A DNA stretch of 64,000 nt. Origin: Pantoea sp. Ep11b (lineage in GTDB: Bacteria > Pseudomonadota > Gammaproteobacteria > Enterobacterales > Enterobacteriaceae). Where the stretch lies: the NCBI RefSeq assembly GCF_040783975.1, contig NZ_CP160631.1, positions 2,356,001 through 2,420,000 of the forward strand. The letters run 5' to 3'. Shown here one piece after another: positions 63,370 to 64,000 of the stretch; the stretch's first letter is position 1; each line of letters begins with the position of its first letter. Below the pieces are notes generated by a model. It was not told where the DNA came from. It made no database searches and saw nothing but the letters and a program-made list of their open reading frames with translations. The position numbers and the translations under genes are program-made.

Positions 63370-64000
63370 ATGTTGATGGATATGCTTATTCGCATTGCGC
63401 TGGCCGGCATTCTCGGCGGTCTGATCGGCCTTGAACGTCAGATGCGCGCCAAGGAAGCGGGCCTGCGAACCCATATTCTGGTCGGTATTGGCAGTGCGAT
63501 GTTTATGCTGGTGTCAAAATATGGCTTCGCTGACATGCTGACCAGCGACCACGTCGCGCTGGATCCCAGCCGTATCGCCGCTCAGGTAGTCAGCGGCATG
63601 GGGTTCCTGGGTGCTGGCACCATCATGATTCAGAAGCAGGTGGTGAAAGGATTAACCACCGCGGCGGGTTTATGGGTCACCGCCGCCATCGGTCTGGTGA
63701 TCGGAAGCGGCATGTATGAGATCGGCATTTATGGCACAGTGCTGGCGCTGCTGGTGCTGGAGGCCTTCCGCCGCCTGAGCCATCTGCTGATCGGCAAACA
63801 CCATACCCTGCTGGTGTTTCTGAAGCCCAAAAGTGTGCCGCTGGTGCTGCTGGTTATGCAGCGGGAAGGCATTCGCTACAACAATGTCACGGTGATTAAC
63901 CGCGATGCGGAGAGCGGCCTGTGTGAACTGAGCGTTCAGGTAACGCTTTCCCGTCGATCTAACGATGTACATCTGTATGACAAGATCATGGAGATCAAAG
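63370..64000 (+). CDS. MgtC/SapB-family inner-membrane protein (partial, cut by the right edge)
   Basis: The frame starts at ATG 63370 with CGGAGTAAAG upstream and is open to the edge, giving 210 residues. The N-terminal half has four to five spans and MgtC family marks: ALAGILGGLIGLERQMRAKEAGLRTH (key part GGLIGLERQ), QVVSGMGFLGAGTIM and GLTTAAGLWVTAAIGL. A soluble C-terminal domain starts near residue 150. Family members include the virulence and low-magnesium protein MgtC, but many, such as YhiD and SapB, have other or unknown roles. No magnesium leader is visible upstream. Confidence 0.88.
   Translation, partial: MLMDMLIRIALAGILGGLIGLERQMRAKEAGLRTHILVGIGSAMFMLVSKYGFADMLTSDHVALDPSRIAAQVVSGMGFLGAGTIMIQKQVVKGLTTAAGLWVTAAIGLVIGSGMYEIGIYGTVLALLVLEAFRRLSHLLIGKHHTLLVFLKPKSVPLVLLVMQREGIRYNNVTVINRDAESGLCELSVQVTLSRRSNDVHLYDKIMEIK

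Overview
The window is chromosomal DNA of an Enterobacterales bacterium. High GC, dense gene packing, many E. coli-type gene neighbourhoods at moderate protein divergence, and a mix of genes found in Pantoea/Erwinia relatives point to Erwiniaceae, most likely a Pantoea-like species; this assignment is inference from memory, not from a search. Many genes correspond to the E. coli terminus half (ynfK-mlc-ynfL-ynfM, ydcI/ydcJ, smrA, fnr-uspE, pntAB-ydgH-ydgI, rstAB, asr-ydgU-ydgD, hrpA, azoR, ydbH-ynbE-ydbL, ldhA) but their blocks are rearranged. I saw no tRNA, rRNA, IS element, prophage or CRISPR array.

Layout. 1-2.0 kb: the end of an OpuC-type osmoprotectant ABC operon. 2.1-8.1 kb: a xanthine-type permease, then bioD2 (ynfK)-mlc-ynfL and divergent ynfM, with a CRP-like site and a candidate Mlc operator before mlc. 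8.2-11.5 kb: a small Cys/His-rich protein, the sugar efflux pump sotB, two tandem secreted DUF1471 proteins and a TetR regulator. 11.5-18.5 kb: a complete L-rhamnose regulon (rhaM-D-A-B, divergent rhaSR, rhaT). After small genes including a YoaK homologue and ybiI, it is followed at 19.8 kb by aldA, which oxidises the L-lactaldehyde that rhamnose breakdown makes.

21.4-31.3 kb is an accessory peptide and amino-acid block: an MHS transporter, an M20 peptidase, a LysR regulator, an orphan DppA-like binding protein, a PepT-family peptidase, an orphan polar amino-acid binding protein, a YbdL-type aminotransferase and a second LysR gene. 31.3-39.1 kb: a chemoreceptor with a sigma-28 promoter, a type B carboxylesterase, then ydcJ (HglS family) with an aromatic-acid-type transporter lying between it and its regulator gene ydcI.

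39.1-64 kb is core genome: smrA, fnr with an FNR-like box, uspE, pntAB, the triple-DUF1471 gene ydgH, ydgI, the two-component pair rstAB, an M32 carboxypeptidase, then asr with a clear RstA box, ydgU, ydgD, the helicase hrpA, azoR, the envelope lipid-homeostasis operon ydbH-ynbE-ydbL, ldhA, a DUF333 lipoprotein and the start of an MgtC-family membrane protein cut by the right edge.

The best candidates for new biology are the ydcI/transporter/ydcJ arrangement, the peptide-scavenging block with its two orphan binding proteins, and the uncharacterised small proteins. I did not find a clearly novel multi-gene system such as a defence island or a new biosynthetic cluster.
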